Assembly (NCBI GenBank): GCA_937954195.1 | Contig: CALFYR010000627.1 | Location: 1 to 6,139 of the forward strand | Reading direction: 5' to 3' | Source of the DNA: an uncultured Dehalococcoidia bacterium | GTDB lineage: Bacteria > Chloroflexota > Dehalococcoidia > Tepidiformales > Tepidiformaceae | Length of the DNA stretch: 6,139 nt | Shown: positions 5,982-6,139 of the stretch, in pieces | How the letters are laid out: the number at the start of each line of letters is the position of its first letter | How positions within the stretch are numbered: the stretch's first letter is position 1 | Notes under the pieces: generated by a model | Seen by the model: the letters and a program-made list of their open reading frames with translations, nothing else | Told to the model about the DNA's origin: nothing | Databases searched by the model: none | Made by a program: the position numbers and the translations under genes

Positions 5982-6139
5982 GTGGCATCCGAGAACGCCG
6001 TCCTGAGTCAACGCGAAATCGATGCGCTACTGAACGCTGACGTCAGTGTGCTCGAATCCGATGAACCCCTGGCCATGCCCGCACCCGCGCGCAAGGACCC
6101 GGCGGATCGGCGCGTCAAAGCCTATGACTTCCGCCATCC
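5982..6139 (+). CDS. fliM: FliM flagellar motor switch protein, N-terminal part (cut by window edge)
   Basis: FliM is the switch (C-ring) protein that binds CheY-P and sets the direction of flagellar rotation. Fifty-two full codons are visible. The N-terminus has LSQREIDALLN (8-18), the conserved CheY-P-binding segment. After a short Pro/Ala/charged linker comes YDFRH (48-52), matching the YDFRRP block that starts the middle domain. The GTG at 5982 is preceded by AGGAG (5970-5974) with seven bases of spacing. No in-frame ATG lies in the upstream stretch I read, back to about 5931. The CheY-binding motif sits only seven residues from this start, as in other FliM proteins. The gene is divergent from the che operon, so it probably heads a flagellar operon continuing beyond the window. 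FliY is excluded only weakly, because the C-terminus is not visible. Confidence 0.9.
   Translation, partial: MASENAVLSQREIDALLNADVSVLESDEPLAMPAPARKDPADRRVKAYDFRH

Noticed and set aside
5656..6006. Plus-strand open frame of 116 codons crossing the cheW/fliM region
   Set aside because: It overlaps the cheW 5' end and the fliM start in a different frame, has no SD support and no recognisable domain.

Overview
The window is a bacterial chemotaxis operon with the start of a flagellar switch gene divergent from it. From right to left on the minus strand it reads cheW, cheA, cheC, cheD, cheY, cheB and cheR; cheR is cut by the left edge. On the plus strand, fliM starts at 5982 and is cut by the right edge. 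Apart from the 224 bp between cheW and fliM, almost every base is coding. I see no RNA gene, mobile element, CRISPR array or insertion sequence.

The DNA is GC-rich, with strong G/C third positions, which explains the many long shadow reading frames opposite the real genes. CheC together with CheD, a GTG-started FliM with the CheY-binding N-terminus, strong Shine-Dalgarno (SD) sites and a compact cheW-A-C-D-Y-B-R order point to a free-swimming, GC-rich bacterium outside the enteric group. Possible lineages include Armatimonadota, Chloroflexota or GC-rich Firmicutes-like groups. I cannot fix the phylum from sequence alone.

Layout: cheR (<1-494), cheB (491-1582), cheY (1593-1949), cheD (1960-2463), cheC (2460-3053), cheA (3083-5200), cheW (5263-5757), divergent control region (5758-5981), fliM (5982->6139). 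Gene junctions follow a pattern. cheC/cheD and cheB/cheR overlap by ATGA, each preceded by TGAGGG seven bases upstream of the start. cheD/cheY and cheY/cheB have the TAG stop lying inside the next gene's SD site.

How the genes work together (family knowledge): CheW couples receptors to the CheA kinase. CheA phosphorylates CheY, which acts on FliM at the motor, and CheB, a receptor methylesterase/deamidase. CheR methylates receptors, CheD deamidates them, and CheC removes phosphate from CheY-P and binds CheD. No receptor gene is in the window.

This is a recognisable, conventional system rather than a new one. The points worth a second look are a CheC that keeps only its second phosphatase site, a CheD with Ala where the catalytic-site Thr is usual, the paired junction signals, and the dyad with a sigma-28-like -10 element upstream of fliM.
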